Assembly: GCF_008831285.2 (NCBI RefSeq)
Contig: NC_045139.1
Span: 3,634,704 to 3,698,703 of the forward strand
From: Nymphaea colorata
Taxonomy: Eukaryota > Streptophyta > Magnoliopsida > Nymphaeales > Nymphaeaceae
Direction of reading: 5' to 3'
Length of the DNA stretch: 64,000 nucleotides
How positions within the stretch are numbered: the stretch's first letter is position 1; the number at the start of each line of letters is the position of its first letter. This document shows, one piece after another, positions 12,790 through 25,005 of this stretch. A program made the translations under genes and the position numbers. The notes beneath the pieces were generated by a model that saw only the letters and a program-made list of their open reading frames with translations, had not been told where the DNA came from and made no database searches.

Positions 12790-13160
12790 CCTAAAGGTGT
12801 GTTTGTTTCACTACGGATCTCAAAGATATCTTGGATTTGAGATCCATAGATTTAAGATCGGTTCTCTCCCTTCCCCATCCAATTCAATCTATACATGTAA
12901 GATAGATTTTAAATCCACGTTATGGAGTTTAAATGCAGGGTATGGAAAAACACATCTTTTAATGCAACCTCAGATCTAAGATATGAGTTTATCAAACCCA
13001 ACCTTAGAGTATGTTATTCAGGTATAGAGCTTCATATATTCTTCAACTTCGATGCCTCAACTGGACTCTCTAAAGTGGTGTTTGATCCTTTCGTAATTGA
13101 AAACCACAGATCTAATATAAATCTGACTTGGCATGTGTTTGCTGATCAAGGTAATATCTA
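12790..13160. repeat. MITE-like repeat of the 'agatcc/ggatct' family
   Basis: Multiple copies of 'gatctcaaa', 'gagatccatag' and 'aaatccac' motifs occur. The 3' half matches 45-170. A further related piece lies at 13,440-13,620 and others at 24,650-24,870 and 44,440-44,840. Confidence 0.5.
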
Positions 13161-14150
13161 GAAAACAACATATGTGCTCATGAAAAACCTTGCAGTAATA
13201 GACAAAAATGCCCACATTAATGGATGATCACTTATTGTCATTATTTTTCAGTCTTAGGATGTAGCATTTCAGTTATTTGCATCCGCACATCGAGTTTTGT
13301 CGGCCTATTTAGGTTTTTAAATTTTAAAAATGAAAAAAAAATCCTATAACCAAAAAATAGAAACTATTTTTCTTTTTATACCAGTCAGAGGTTGGAGCAT
13401 TGTGAAGCACAAGATTCCTAACTTAATACTCTAAGGTTGTGTTTGCTTATATCCATGGTGATCCATAGATTTAAGGTCGGAATCCTCTTCTCCTCCAGGA
13501 GACCTTAAATCGATGGCTTTTAACATGTAGCATTGATTTAAAATCCATTTTAAACTGAGAATGTCTCAAAACATGCCTTTTGATACAGTCTCGTCTGAAA
13601 GATCCAAGGCTATCAAATCAAAAGGTAACTTAGTGTTTCACATCAATAGTGATTACGAAGATCATAATAATGATGAGGTGATGGGAAGAAAACCAGGACT
13701 TTCTCAATATACAGGCTCAAATGAAAAACAGCATTACTAATAAACAGCATTTCATATCAGGGGCATTTGATGAGGCCATAATTTTGAAAGTGTAAAATTA
13801 AAATTCTCATTTTTTAAGAAATGGGAATTACATGATTAAACAAAAATAATAATAATTTTTGAAATTATAGGCTTTTTCTTAAACTAAAATTCTGGAAATG
13901 TGATTATATCCTTAGTTGGAGTTCTAATTCCAGAATTTTAGAATTTTCCTTATCACTCTTTAAGACCCATGTCATGATTATTTTAACTAATCAATTCTAA
14001 AATGCTAATTTATGTTTTATCAAACACGTTTCTTTCAATTTTGGAATCAATAGTTCAAACTATTAAATACAAAGGAAAATTAGAACTGAAACGTTCGTTC
14101 TAATTCTAAAATCAAAATTCAAAGCTATCAAATATGTTTAACTCACCACT
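13161..14150. other. Non-genic AT-rich stretch
   Basis: No gene is recognised. It holds a second short 'gatccatagatttaaggtcgg' repeat piece (13,440-13,620). A stretch rich in 'aattctaaaatt' motifs on both strands (13,780-14,130) looks like MITE sequence. Confidence 0.4.
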
Positions 14151-14251
14151 CTACAGCGACGCAGAGGGCAAAAGAATCAAATAAAAGTGAACTTTCTCTT
14201 CCAATTCAAAGAAAATGTAAATAAATTGACTGAAAAATAAGAAGAGGTTAC

Positions 14252-14406
14252 CAACCACGATGATCTTGACAGGAGTCCCTTCCGGGTAATATTTTCTCTT
14301 CCTATCTACGATCACCAAGCAATGGCCCATGAACAAGAAGGCACTATACCACAAAAGCAGAGGCACATGCCTAGTTAGGGAACTCATGTCTCCTGCTTCA
14401 ATCCTT
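14252..14406 (-). CDS. Exon-like fragment of a putative membrane protein
   Basis: On the minus strand an acceptor 'ttttag' precedes 14,406 and a donor 'gtaacc' follows 14,252, bounding about 52 open codons. The peptide starts RIEAGDMSSLTRHVPLL, continues with a hydrophobic WYSAFLFMGHCLVIV span, and ends with a basic RKRKYYPEGTPVKIIVV. Amino-acid composition and splice signals look like a real exon, but no neighbouring exon was found within several kilobases. I do not recognise the family. The C-terminal YPEGTPVKI is loosely reminiscent of the GSPL loop of NPF transporters, which is too weak to name. Confidence 0.3.
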
Positions 14407-14879
14407 CTAAAATGTGTGATGAAATTCAAAAAGTTTAGCTTTCATGCCCTTCAAAGTGAAGATATATATCAAGCCTTTACATTGCATGGCATGTGATATA
14501 TATATGGAATATAAGTTATTTGGATGTCTGAAAATAAGAATCTAGGGAAAGAACAAGAAAGATATCACTGTTTTTTGAAATAGGAAAAATTTGCAGCATT
14601 TGGTGAGCCCAAAATTGTGTTGTTCGTATATTAATTGCATAATAATGAATATTGTCGCCTTCCAGTCAACATGGTTCCTTTTAAGGAAGTCAGGGTGTCA
14701 TTTAGGTGTATTTTAAACCAGGCCCCTGGTTTCAGTATATTGGCCCATTCAGCTATTTAATTGAATTAATGGTAATTTGACTCATTTGTGAAATGATAAT
14801 AAACTTGAATAAACTTTGTCCATTTACTGTTCTAAACCTTGGATTACGGAAAACTTGGGTGACAGAATCTTCTTCAGAC

Positions 14880-15430
14880 ATGAAAATCAGGCAGAGCCAG
14901 AGAAGGGCGCACATGGGCCTTGCCTCTCCTTAAAAAAAAATTAAAATTTTAAAAAAAATCATTTATCCTATATAAAATTTTGAAAAACTGTATTTCGGTA
15001 CTTGTTAAAATTTTGAAACTGCATTTTGACCGCTCTCATAAGAAAATTTTCCGGTGAAATGTCAAATTGCAATATCGAAGTGGCTCAAACCAGATTTTTT
15101 TAATATTCTGGCTCTTTTTGTGGTTCCGGTTTTTAGGCGTCGTCTGTGCAAGTGCATTCAAACATTCTCTGTCACACAAACGAGATTCATATTGAAAAGC
15201 TGACTCTTGGTTGTCTTTCTTATAACATTATTTTCTTTAGTAGAAATCTCTTTCATGTGGTTTTGACAGAAAATGCAAACGCCTACATGTACCATGATGT
15301 TGGGCTGTTGATAGAAATTGATATTGCAAATAAGATGTTTTCTGAAGCAAGTGCTGTGAATTAAGAGAATTAGTGCACTATAAGATCCGACCTTTGGTAT
15401 TGCAAAAGTTAAAAGCTCGCAAGTCATGAA
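14880..15430. repeat. Repeat D, copy 1 (hAT-like non-autonomous element)
   Basis: Matches 23,740-24,330 almost throughout and 42,120-42,370 in part. It begins with a 'caggcagagccagagaagg' motif like the 'caggggcggagcc' ends of plant hAT relatives. It then contains 'aaaattttgaaa' repeats and 'agtgcactataagatcc'. No protein is encoded. Confidence 0.6.
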
Positions 15431-15489
15431 TATAAAGGCATGCTACAAAATTTCATTTTAACTCAACTTTAGCACATGGAATGGTTCAA

Positions 15490-16260
15490 TATTTGATGTT
15501 TATGGACACCCTATGCAGCTAGTTGCTTAGATTTGATGCTTCAAGATATCAAAAAAGTATATTGGCATAAGAATTTGTGATTGTGGTTTTAACTTGTTTT
15601 TTACTTGCGTTGGTAACATAACTTGATATATAGTGGTTTCCATGTGTGTATCTGTACAAAAGATGATTAACATGAGTTAAACATACTTTTTAATTACATT
15701 TTTCTTGATTGATATACTTGTTATTTTAGTTGCCTTTTTAATTTTCTCATTATTTTTTTGGGCATTGTATATTCACAATGTTGTCGTTAAGCTTATGTTT
15801 CAACGCCTTGAGGCCTTTGCCTTGTGTAACGAGTAGCTGCTATTTGTATTGTTCTTAGTATAGTTGTTATGTTAACCCTCTTTTAGTAAAAGACTTTGCG
15901 GACCTTAAGCCCAGCAGGTTTGATGCGGAATTTGATATCCAACCTAATTGCTTTAAATAAGTTTGATATAAAAAAATTAACATTTGACAAAAAAATCATA
16001 TGTAAATGACATCTAATAGAATTCACATTCTATTTTGAGTAAATATATGAATAGATATAAACATTGTTATAGCATTAACATAAAGTGTGTCCACTGTTAA
16101 ATGAATGAAAACTTGTCACCAAAAACATGACAAAAGTACTTTTGACTTTGAGTATTTACTTAATACTTCCCATAGTAACTTTTGGGCAATATTCATGGAA
16201 AAAAAGACCGCTCGACCGACTTAAATGATCCAGTTATCTGTCGATCTGAGTCTGAGTCAT
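15490..16260. repeat. Repeat E, copy 1
   Basis: Shares 'agttgcttagatttg.tgcttcaagatat', 'cacaatgttgtcgtt' and 'ccttgaggcctttgccttgt' with 33,500-33,830, 38,650-39,380 and 49,360-49,450. In those three places it forms the right-hand tail of the NAC-carrying block. Here it stands alone. Confidence 0.65.
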
Positions 16261-16419
16261 GGGTTTGCCAACCATGCCTATATCAAACGTAACCCTTCTC
16301 TGTCTACTGTTGAAATCTGCATGGTCTTGAATATCTGCCTTCCTTCCATCCATCCCTGTGAATGAAATCATCAAAATAATTGTGCGATGCAGTATGATTC
16401 CTTTTAAAAAATTGCGGTC

Positions 16420-16870
16420 CTGAAACTCAGATCCACATGAACTCCAATTCTATATGTCAAATTTGGATCTAATTAGTGACAGAAGACTAGTAGTAAGTGC
16501 AGAAGTTAATAAGAAGTTAGCTATAAGCACAAGTACAAAATACTGCATTTTGAAATTGAATTAGTATTGAAAGTTTTGTAACATGACCATGCTGAGAAAA
16601 ATATCACAGTTGTTTTAGAAATTGAAGAACGCTTTATGTTTTAAACGAGCACATGGACATCCATGTGGAAGCCTAATCTCGGTGTAGTCTTAAAATGTTA
16701 TTACTGCTCACTGTAAATTGAGCTTAATTCTGTTCAATTTAGGTAAGGAAAGTGTCTAATTTGGTCTAATATTTCATTTGAAGTGTTACCCTAACCTTGT
16801 ATTATTTTATAGAGATGTTTGATCGTTATGGCAAAAGCATTACCACATGGAGGCAAGGAGAATACCTTCC
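16420..16870. repeat. Repeat F, copy 1
   Basis: Matches 56,285-56,690 through 'gatccacatgaactccaatt', 'gtaacatgaccatgctga' and 'tatggcaaaa..attaccacatgga'. Noncoding. Confidence 0.65.
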
Positions 16871-18044
16871 TGAAAAATAAGTGAAAAGTTTCAGGATCCA
16901 ATTTTATTGCTGATCACCTTTGTGTTAATGCACCAAAGCTCCGTTCCTCGAACTCGCAATGAACAAGTCCACTCTGAACTTTTCCTGCAAAATTTTAGGG
17001 CGAGAAGAAGACGTTGGGGAACTTAGGCTTTAATGTCCAACTCATTCTCTTGATTTTTCAATGTTCCAAATAACATTGGAGCATTGGTCTTTCTCACAAA
17101 CCTGCTCCAAAATTGGCTTTGTTGGAAGAAGTAGAAACGATGTTGAACCACCACTTAGCTTACTAAGGGCTGGGTTTTCTATTTGGGTTGGGCTTCAAGT
17201 ACGTGCATTTTTCACATTGAAGGTGTACATAACTTCTTAGTTTTCGTTGGATGATTAGATCCAATAAAAGGAGGTATGTTACTCTTAACTCCGTGTATTT
17301 AAAGAGAATTAGCATCTGTTATATTTGTCTTGTTTGAAATACTAAGCTCTTGTTTAAACCAAAATCTACATCTACCTTATCTTTTCGAACCACAAAAGTT
17401 CTTGAGCTTTCTTTTCTCCTTCTTCATCTTTTGAGAGTGTGAGCGAATCTCATCCCAAACAGAGAACACCTCAATTTTTTTTTAGAAAAAAAGACTAATT
17501 AATTTTTTTTAAAATATTATGCTAAATAAATGAATAATAACTTTCCTGCAACTATTTACATGGCAACTTTTCAATCATCCCTCCCACAATGCGTTTGCAT
17601 TTTGAATTCAATCAGAAAAAAACAAAGCTTGATACAAACAGGCCCTTACCCACTCTTTCAAAACCATACCTGGAGTCACTACTCCACGTTTCATCATAAG
17701 ATATAGAAACAATGCAGCCAATCAATAAAAACAAGGGAGGTGTTAAGAATTTTTCGTAAGACTGCCAAATTATATTTTCAAAATTTTGACATGAACTCTA
17801 TGTTTCATCATTTTTATATAGAATCAATAATTTTTTAAAATTTAAATTATAAATTTAAAAAAAAAATTGAAGGCCTTTTCTCCACCCTATTGTGCACTTT
17901 TACCTTTTTACAATTCAAAATACCACCACCAATAAAAAAAGTTAGAACGAATTGAAGTCTGAAGCTCATCAACCCAGCCAGCCCATAAGGCATTTGATTT
18001 GACAAAAATAAATAAAATAAATAATCATAAGTTAAGTGGATCTT
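16871..18044. other. Non-genic stretch
   Basis: No coding region is recognised. Nothing in the window repeats it clearly, so it may be older unique intergenic DNA. Confidence 0.4.
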
Positions 18045-18172
18045 ATGGAAAAGGCCAACTTGATCTAAATCGACACTAATTTTTCAACTTAAGTGGATGT
18101 AACCGGTCTTGGACTCGATCCGCTCCTCCCTTAACATTCTAAAGAGAAAATAACAGTGTTCAAAAGCCCAAC
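18045..18172. repeat. Solo end of the 34.4-kb fold-back family
   Basis: The run 'gacactaattttt...ggtcttggactcgatcc...gttcaaaagccca' matches 35,345-35,448, the outer part of the right arm of the fold-back element at 34,437-35,462. Only the outer part of one arm is present. Confidence 0.65.
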
Positions 18173-19179
18173 TCTATTTCAACCTATCAGTTATGGGAGC
18201 ATTTGAATTGTAATTAGATTTTCGAATCAGGTCGAGCTCCAAGTACTCCGATGCAACGACATGAAAGTGGATGGTTTTTTTTTCCTCTCCTCTGTGGATT
18301 CTCTTCCAGGCTCCGTTCCGTTTACGTTTTCCTGGCCAACATCCCGGGTCGAATCTGATCCACATTAAGTATCCGGTTCTAAACTCGGGTGGCCAGGGCC
18401 ATCACTCCAAGCTATATATTCTTTTGTGGGTCAGGATAGAATAAAGATTGTATGATTTACTGTATCCAATTTATCGGATATTTACACATTCAATTCAAAT
18501 ACAAATAAAAAAAGTTCTTATGTACATATAAAATCTTTACATGTGAATATTTTTTTCAACATACTAATTTGTATTTGAGTTCCAAATACAAAACTGAATT
18601 TGCAAGCATCATATTGTATTGAAAGCCAGCTTTCAGAATGCATGGTATTAAATATAGCATATTTACTTGAAACTGAATTTGAATATGAATTCGTTTGGGT
18701 TCTAAGTTAAAATTTTAATATGATTGGATCTCATTTCTTAAAACGGGATTCAATCTCAATTCTTAGTTGGATTTTTTTTTTTTTTTTTTGTCTTTGATGT
18801 TGGACTTTTTTGAAACTTGATTGGAGATCTTAACCGAATCCAATCGAATTCCTTAGATATATCAGTTGAGCGAAATCAGCTTTCTGCGTTCGAAATCACT
18901 TGATAAAAACTGGATGAGTAGGGGAAATATGTAGACGTCGATATGGTGAAGACCAGGGACATCGTGTTTCACAGCACTTTAAATACCGTACAAAACAACG
19001 CCGAGAACAATGTGTGTTTGCGATCCCGAAGAACAAAAAATTCATGTTCTTTCTTGAAAATTTGCAACTCGAGCATGAATCAGGCCATAATTTTCAATTA
19101 AAATCTGCAAGATTTATTTTTCCTTTTAGAACCCCGTTTTGATGCTGAAGGATGATGACAGAGAAATTTATACCCTCAT
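18173..19179. other. Non-genic AT-rich stretch
   Basis: No gene recognised. A poly(T) run lies near 18,772-18,790. Confidence 0.4.
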
Positions 19180-19675
19180 AGCATGGTCAATCATAAACCC
19201 AGATACATAATTACAAACTCAAGTTATGCACCCATCAAAACAAATGTGCAGACTCTCTTCTCAAATGTCAAAACAAAGCAGCCCCTGGCTAGCTAAAGAT
19301 GAAAGTATCAAAAAGAAGAAAATGAAAAAAGAAAACCCAAGGTGACGTCTAGTTGTCCCATTTGTACTCCTTGATGGTTCATGTCGTAGCAGCAGACTGA
19401 GTCGATCATTGTGCCGAGGGTGACTTTGCTTGTTTGGTTCATCAATCGCAGCTCGTTCTTATCATCTCAAGGTGTTCCACCAAGAACAAAAGAATCACAA
19501 TCATGAACTCAGTGGACACATCGTTCCAGTCCATCGGGCGGATGGCATCCAAAGAAAACGAAATGACAGCTCTTGTAGCGACGTACTCAAAAACAACAAA
19601 TTTGACTATTAAATGGACGTTCTTTGCCGATAAAATATCCCATCCATATATTTGGGTAGGACATGAACGATACAT
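19180..19675 (-). pseudogene. C-terminal exon and 3' region of the small membrane-protein family
   Basis: The minus-strand frame 19,675-19,442 encodes a peptide with FSLDAIRPMDWNDVS followed by a hydrophobic FMIVILLFLVEHLEM. The exon at 50,238-50,029 encodes the paralogous FSLDVIRPMQWNKLS and FMILTLLFLLEHLEK. The similarity continues downstream of both stops (19,180-19,330 against 49,850-49,990, sharing 'agctagctaaagatgaaagt'). The two loci are therefore copies of one 3' gene end including its untranslated region. The upstream exons that would complete the protein are not identifiable here. The function is unknown. Confidence 0.5.
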
Positions 19676-19791
19676 TATAGATAACGTGGAGAAAACGAAC
19701 GTCGAGCGTCTGAAATCAGAAAAGGAATAACAAGAGAAAAACCGAGTATGCTACAAAAGATAATGAAAAAATGTGTCACAAAGTCATAGTT

Positions 19792-19952
19792 TCATTTCCT
19801 TTTCTTCGATTGATTCTCGACAGCAACATCATCGGGGGAACCACCACCGTGATTGTTAGTCTGAGTTTCTCTTGTGCGGTACTCTTCCGCCGGCTTCTTC
19901 ATGGCGGCAGCGGCACCATTGTCCTTCTTGGCGGGGCGCCGGAGAGAGATCC
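19792..19952 (-). CDS. C-terminal exon-like fragment of a basic protein
   Basis: On the minus strand an acceptor 'gtacag' precedes 19,952 and an open frame of about 52 codons runs to a stop at 19,792. The peptide is basic and low in hydrophobic residues: it begins ISLRRPAKKDNGAAAAMKKP, contains a glycine-rich NNHGGGSPDD stretch and ends SKKRK, which resembles a nuclear localisation signal. The segment is clearly more GC-rich than its surroundings. It ends within about 15 bases of repeat R1 copy B. It may be the last exon of a gene whose other exons were displaced by R1. The family is not recognised. Confidence 0.35.
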
Positions 19953-19966
19953 CTGTACAGTGACAT

Positions 19967-21661
19967 GAACATGGATGGATGCTTGTGAAGTTATCATCCA
20001 TATCTTCTTCGATTTTCTCCTCCCCAACAAAGCCTGGCAGTTAAAGATACAAAAGAATCCAAAGCATCATAAGAACCAAGAAGATCATAGTGGAAGGAAA
20101 GTAGAGAGACGTAGGGGAGATGCTCTACCAAGATCACCGCCACCCATCCATCATCAATCCTTTCTCTCTCTCTCAATTACTCCCTATTGCTTCACGGGAT
20201 GTCTCTTTCCTTTTCTTTTATATAACAGAAAGAGTCCATACTTGTACAGAGAGAGAGAGAGAGAGAGGGGGGATGGGATAGAGATAAAAGTAACAAGACT
20301 TCTTAAAAAAGCTGTTGCACTCCCATTGTGTGGGTAAAGCTTGGATGTATTTTAGGTTCAGCTTGGGTGCACCAACAAGAAAATGGTTAATAAAATCAGT
20401 TCTTATCATGAACCGTTGCTAATGCCAACAGCCAAAAATTAAAATAAAAATAAAAAAAAATTGACATCAACTGTCCAGCCGATTCAATTGAATTGTTGAT
20501 AATGGGCAAAAGAAATTACTATGTTCATCTTAAAAAAAAGCTCGTAAACTATTTAAGAATAACTGAAAATGAGACAAACTTTGAAAACTAAAAAAAAAAA
20601 AAAAAACTGTGTGAAACATTTAGAAATAAATCAAATAAATTTCCTCCAATTCCATTTTAATGAGTCGATTGAAATCGATTTAATTTGCCACATTGGTTGC
20701 ATGCCTTTCTCTCTCAAACAAAGTCACCATTCTCTCTAGCATGCCAACTTACCAACATCTCAAACAGTGAATTAACCCATTTTTCTTTTGCCCTATCAGC
20801 AAGTTTTGGTGTTACAAGAACACATTATTATTATGATTATTATTATTATTATTTGTGTGCAGGAAGAAAACAAGAAGGTAGAGGCCGGGCAGACCATAGT
20901 TACTCTTTCATGGAAGATTTACGGTGGATTCTTGATATATTGTTGCACATAAACATTGTCCCAAATGGCTGCAGTAGTTTTTTATTGTCATTGTTGCCAG
21001 TCACCCCCAAAATGACACTTTTTATATTATGTCGTTAACATGAGAATACATGTTCTCACATTTTATTAGAGGGATATTTTGATAATTTTAGATGATGAAA
21101 TCTTTTCTAAACTGCAATTTTGCCAAATAGGGAGAGGGGTCTTCCATTTAACTAGCAAGGGCATTTTGGTTATTTAAACAACGCATGATCCCACCTTAAA
21201 GGCCATATATAGACCACCCTAGAGAATAAGTCAATGACATATAACGTCTTAATTAACTTTTAAAGCACTTCAAAAGGTTCCTAAACTTTTGCATTTAATT
21301 CTCAACCTGCCTCCTCTTCCTAAAAATTATTAAAATGAAATAAAATATATAGTTGCGCTTCTCAAACAATTTTTTCTTTCAGAAAAGAATATTGATAAAA
21401 AATTGGGGGACAAAACCTTATCTGATAACAAGGGTACCGGGAGAGTTGACCGTTGTCTCATTTGATAGTAAGAGTTTTCTATTTTTCAAATTTTTGATAA
21501 ATAATTTTAAGAAATTGATATTTTTGTGCCGCTTATTTTTATCTTATTTAAAGTCAACTTTGGAATTAATAATAGTAATCAGAAAAAAAAAATAAACTAA
21601 AGAAGACCACTTTCACACTTATCAGCATCATACTTCCATCCCCAATATGATACACTATTAT
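19967..21661. repeat. Repeat R1, copy B
   Basis: Nearly identical to 9,612-11,317. It differs by short indels in the GA tract (20,246-20,270), the poly(A) tracts and the (ATT)n tract. Unlike copy A, its right end continues into the block shared with 40.4 kb. Confidence 0.85.
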
Positions 21662-22711
21662 TTTCATGTTAAATGACCACGTTACCCCTCTGTAGAGGAC
21701 TCCCCCCATTTCTCTCTCTCTCTAAATTACCCAGCCGCCGATCCAAATTCAGAATAGTTTATTTGGATTTGATTTTTAATTAGATCCAGATTCTACATGG
21801 AAGTTTGTAATCAAACTCATAGCCGAAACGTCAGTTTGACATCACAAAAACTTCCATCCCAATGGGAAGTTGGGGGGAAACAACGAGTCGGACCAAAAAC
21901 GAATTGACCCGATTATGCGCAAACGTTAGATTTTGTGTTACCCAAATCCAAATTCAATTTTGAAAAAAAAAAGTCTGGATCTGATCTGATTCCGAATTCA
22001 AACGTGCCAATCTGATTAAGTTCCTTTCCTAAGGGATCGATTCGATCTGTATCCAATAGAATTCTGTCTTCGCCTTCTGATCCTCCGGCAAAATGGAGAT
22101 GTATATCGTTGTCATCAAACTCGTGCCCAGCCTAATGCCGTATAGCTAAGCTAAGTAGAGCTTAGGATGAGTTTCTTGATCGAATAAAGAGACGGTTTGT
22201 TTGTCTTTGTTTTGCTTTGTTTTTTTTTTATTATGCTTTAATATGCAAACTTAAAAACAAAGGAAATTTAAACATTTAAAAACTCGTATTTGAATCTTGA
22301 AGTGATTATTGTTACGTCATCATAGTGCGCCCTACTTGTGGACCGTAAAAGGTTTCGAAGCATGTTTTATAAACCATGAATGGGTACAATGGAGGCCAAT
22401 GGTCTTTCTTAAAGACAGTGGAATGAACCACTCACCCTTTCTTTAAAAAAAAAAAGAAATATATTATATGTAGGTAAGAGAAAACTTTACAAAGCAAAAC
22501 ATAAAGTTTTAATATAGAAAAACAATGGGTTAAGCAAAAGAAATCTAAAACTAAAAGTGTTTTTTGTTATAAGACCAAAATTTTGGCTTTTTTATTTTCT
22601 AAAAATTTCAAATTAATTGGCAGCACATGAAGAAAATTAGAAAATGACTGCTTTCTAAATAATCTCTTGGTAGTGCTACCAATTGAAATTAAGTGGTAGA
22701 AATCAAATCTA

Positions 22712-22758
<47 letters not shown>

Positions 22759-23530
22759 AGACATTTGGTTAAGCAAGTGTGAAGTTGGGATCGAGAGAAA
22801 AAAGAGTTGCTGTGGATGGGTGGCAAAATTGAGACAGAGAGAAGAAAGAGTTGATGTCGATATTTATTTATTTTTTTAGAGGAAAAACTGGAAAAGAAAA
22901 AGAAATCGCCCAAGTTAAAGAAAAACAAGGAAGAACGCATCACGAAGATTTTTGCAAACCGCATCCAAATCTGACTATATTTTCTTAAATCTGGATTTTT
23001 TTTTTTTGCAAATGAAAAAAATATCCAACCAATCTGTCCAACGCGATCAATAAATAAGAAAAAGAAAGCTTAATCCTATTGTGAGGGTCTGAAACTCGAG
23101 TAAGGCTCAATAATTGCAACGGTAACTTCATTTTATGTTAATGTCCGTAATAGAAATGGTCCATGTCAATTAAGAATTAAATTTGTTCGCACTGAAGATA
23201 TTTCTTTTCTTTTATCTTACTAAAAAAAATCACCAGAAAAGATATTATAACAGCTACTTTTGTACCGAATTAAACACTGTATCAGCCGATTGGGCGGAGT
23301 GTTAAAAGCATCGATGGATTGGATACCAATTTCAGTAATATTGATTACAATGACCATGGAGTTCCTCAACACCATCATAATTCGGCTCATCGTTTACATT
23401 TTTCCTACTTACAAGGCTATAAAGGATCTGTTCCTTCTAAAATGATCATAAAAATCAGCTAAATAAGGGGGTGAAGCTAGAAATTTCTCCTTGATGAAGT
23501 ACTAAATATATAGTTAACACTTAAAGCCCA
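21662..23530. repeat. Segmental duplication, left copy
   Basis: Collinear with 40,495-41,890, for example 'gggaaacaacgagtcggacc', 'ggatcgattcgatctgtatc', 'aaggaagaacgcatca' and 'ttcggctcat'. Relative to the right copy it carries about 835 extra bases at roughly 22,047-22,880. It lacks the 371-bp element, whose empty site is 23,036-23,040. The extra piece includes a short stretch like 59.79-59.86 kb and a (TC)n(TA)n tract at about 22,711-22,755. No gene is evident. Confidence 0.75.
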
Positions 23531-23739
23531 TCCATATCTACGGTGCAGTGACCCGGGTTTCCTAATGCCCCATGGAAACCCCAGGTATCCGTCATACCGG
23601 TTGTGTTTCTTATTAAACATAAGAGATGCTCGGTGAGGCCATTCATTCTCGTCAAATGTGTTGCATCAAGGGGTATAGTACAACTGGTCAGGCAAAGGGA
23701 ATGGAGAATTTGATGACTAACATGCCAATCAGTGGCAGC

Positions 23740-24330
23740 CAAGGAGGTCCCGCATGGGTCTTGCCCCTCCTCTCAAAAAAAATTGAAAAGAAATTACATG
23801 TACAATTTTTAAAAAACTCATTTATTCTATATAAAATTTTGAAAAATTGTATTTCAATCCTAGTTAAAATTTTGAAACTACATTTCAACCCCCTCATAAA
23901 AAATTTCTGCCCCCACCCTGATGCCAAGGGAGTCGGTAAAATATCAAATTGCAATATCTGAAGAGGCTCAAACCAGATTTTTTTAATACTCTGGTTCCTG
24001 TTTTTAGACGTTGTCTTGTTCAAACATTGTCTGTCATACAAAAACGAGACTAATATTGAAAAGCTAGCCCTTGGTTGTCTTTCTTATAACATTATTTTCC
24101 TTAGTAGAAATCTCTTTCATGTCTTTTTTGACAAAAAATGCAGCCGCCTTCATGTACCATGATCTTGGGCTGTTGATAAAAATTAATATTGCAAAAAAAA
24201 AAAAGTGTTTTAGGGCAAGTTCAGTGAATCAAGAGAATTAGTGCACTATAAGATCCAACCTTTGATATTACAAAAGTTAAAGGGCTCACAGGTCATGAAT
24301 ATAAAGGCATACAACAAAATTTCATTCAAA
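23740..24330. repeat. Repeat D, copy 2
   Basis: Second long copy of the 14,880-15,430 element with the same 'aaaattttgaaa' core and 'agtgcactataagatcc' tail. A weaker third copy lies at 42,120-42,370, at the matching place of the duplicated block. Confidence 0.65.
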
Positions 24331-24349
24331 ATGTCATGTTTAACTCAAC

Positions 24350-24948
24350 TTTAGCAATGGAAAGACATGACTATGAACTAATTGAAGGTGGGTTACTAGA
24401 ATTCCCTCCAACTATGCATCTGCTCCACCTCAGGATACATCTTAGGATTAACTACGTGGGTTAGTCATGGATTCCAACAAATACGAAATCTATTACACTA
24501 TATCATTAAAATTATGTATCATTTGCTCTTTGTTAATCGATTTTCTTTTATTGTGTTAAATGATTTTGCAAGTTTTCAAGAGCTTAAGGTTGAGTTTGAT
24601 AACATCAAATGTTCCATATAAAAATGTGTGTTTTGAGAGGCCTTCAGTGTTTAAACGAAGGGTGCATTTGGTTCTCCACGAATCTCAAATCCGAGGGAAT
24701 CTCAAATCCATGATAGCTGAAATCCACAGCTGTATCAAACTGTGGATCCCAGCTTCTACCCGCAAAGTGGATTTCAAATCCACACTTTAATGTAAAAATT
24801 GTAGATTTGAAATCGAATTGTGGGGGGCGCGGGGGACGAGGGAGGTTGGATTTAAAAACCAATGTATCTAGTCGAATTGTGAGTATTTACATTGTATTTA
24901 AAATAGTTTTTTAACAAAAAAAAAAATCAATGGGTCTGGTTCTTACCA

Positions 24949-25005
<57 letters not shown>

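Noticed and set aside
14252-14406. Naming the membrane exon as an NPF transporter
   Set aside because: Only one loop-like stretch (YPEGTPVKI) is reminiscent; not enough to assign a family.
23672-23732. A box A-like 'tatagtacaactggtcagg' suggesting a second SINE
   Set aside because: No box B at tRNA spacing and no definable 3' body; a chance match or very decayed copy.
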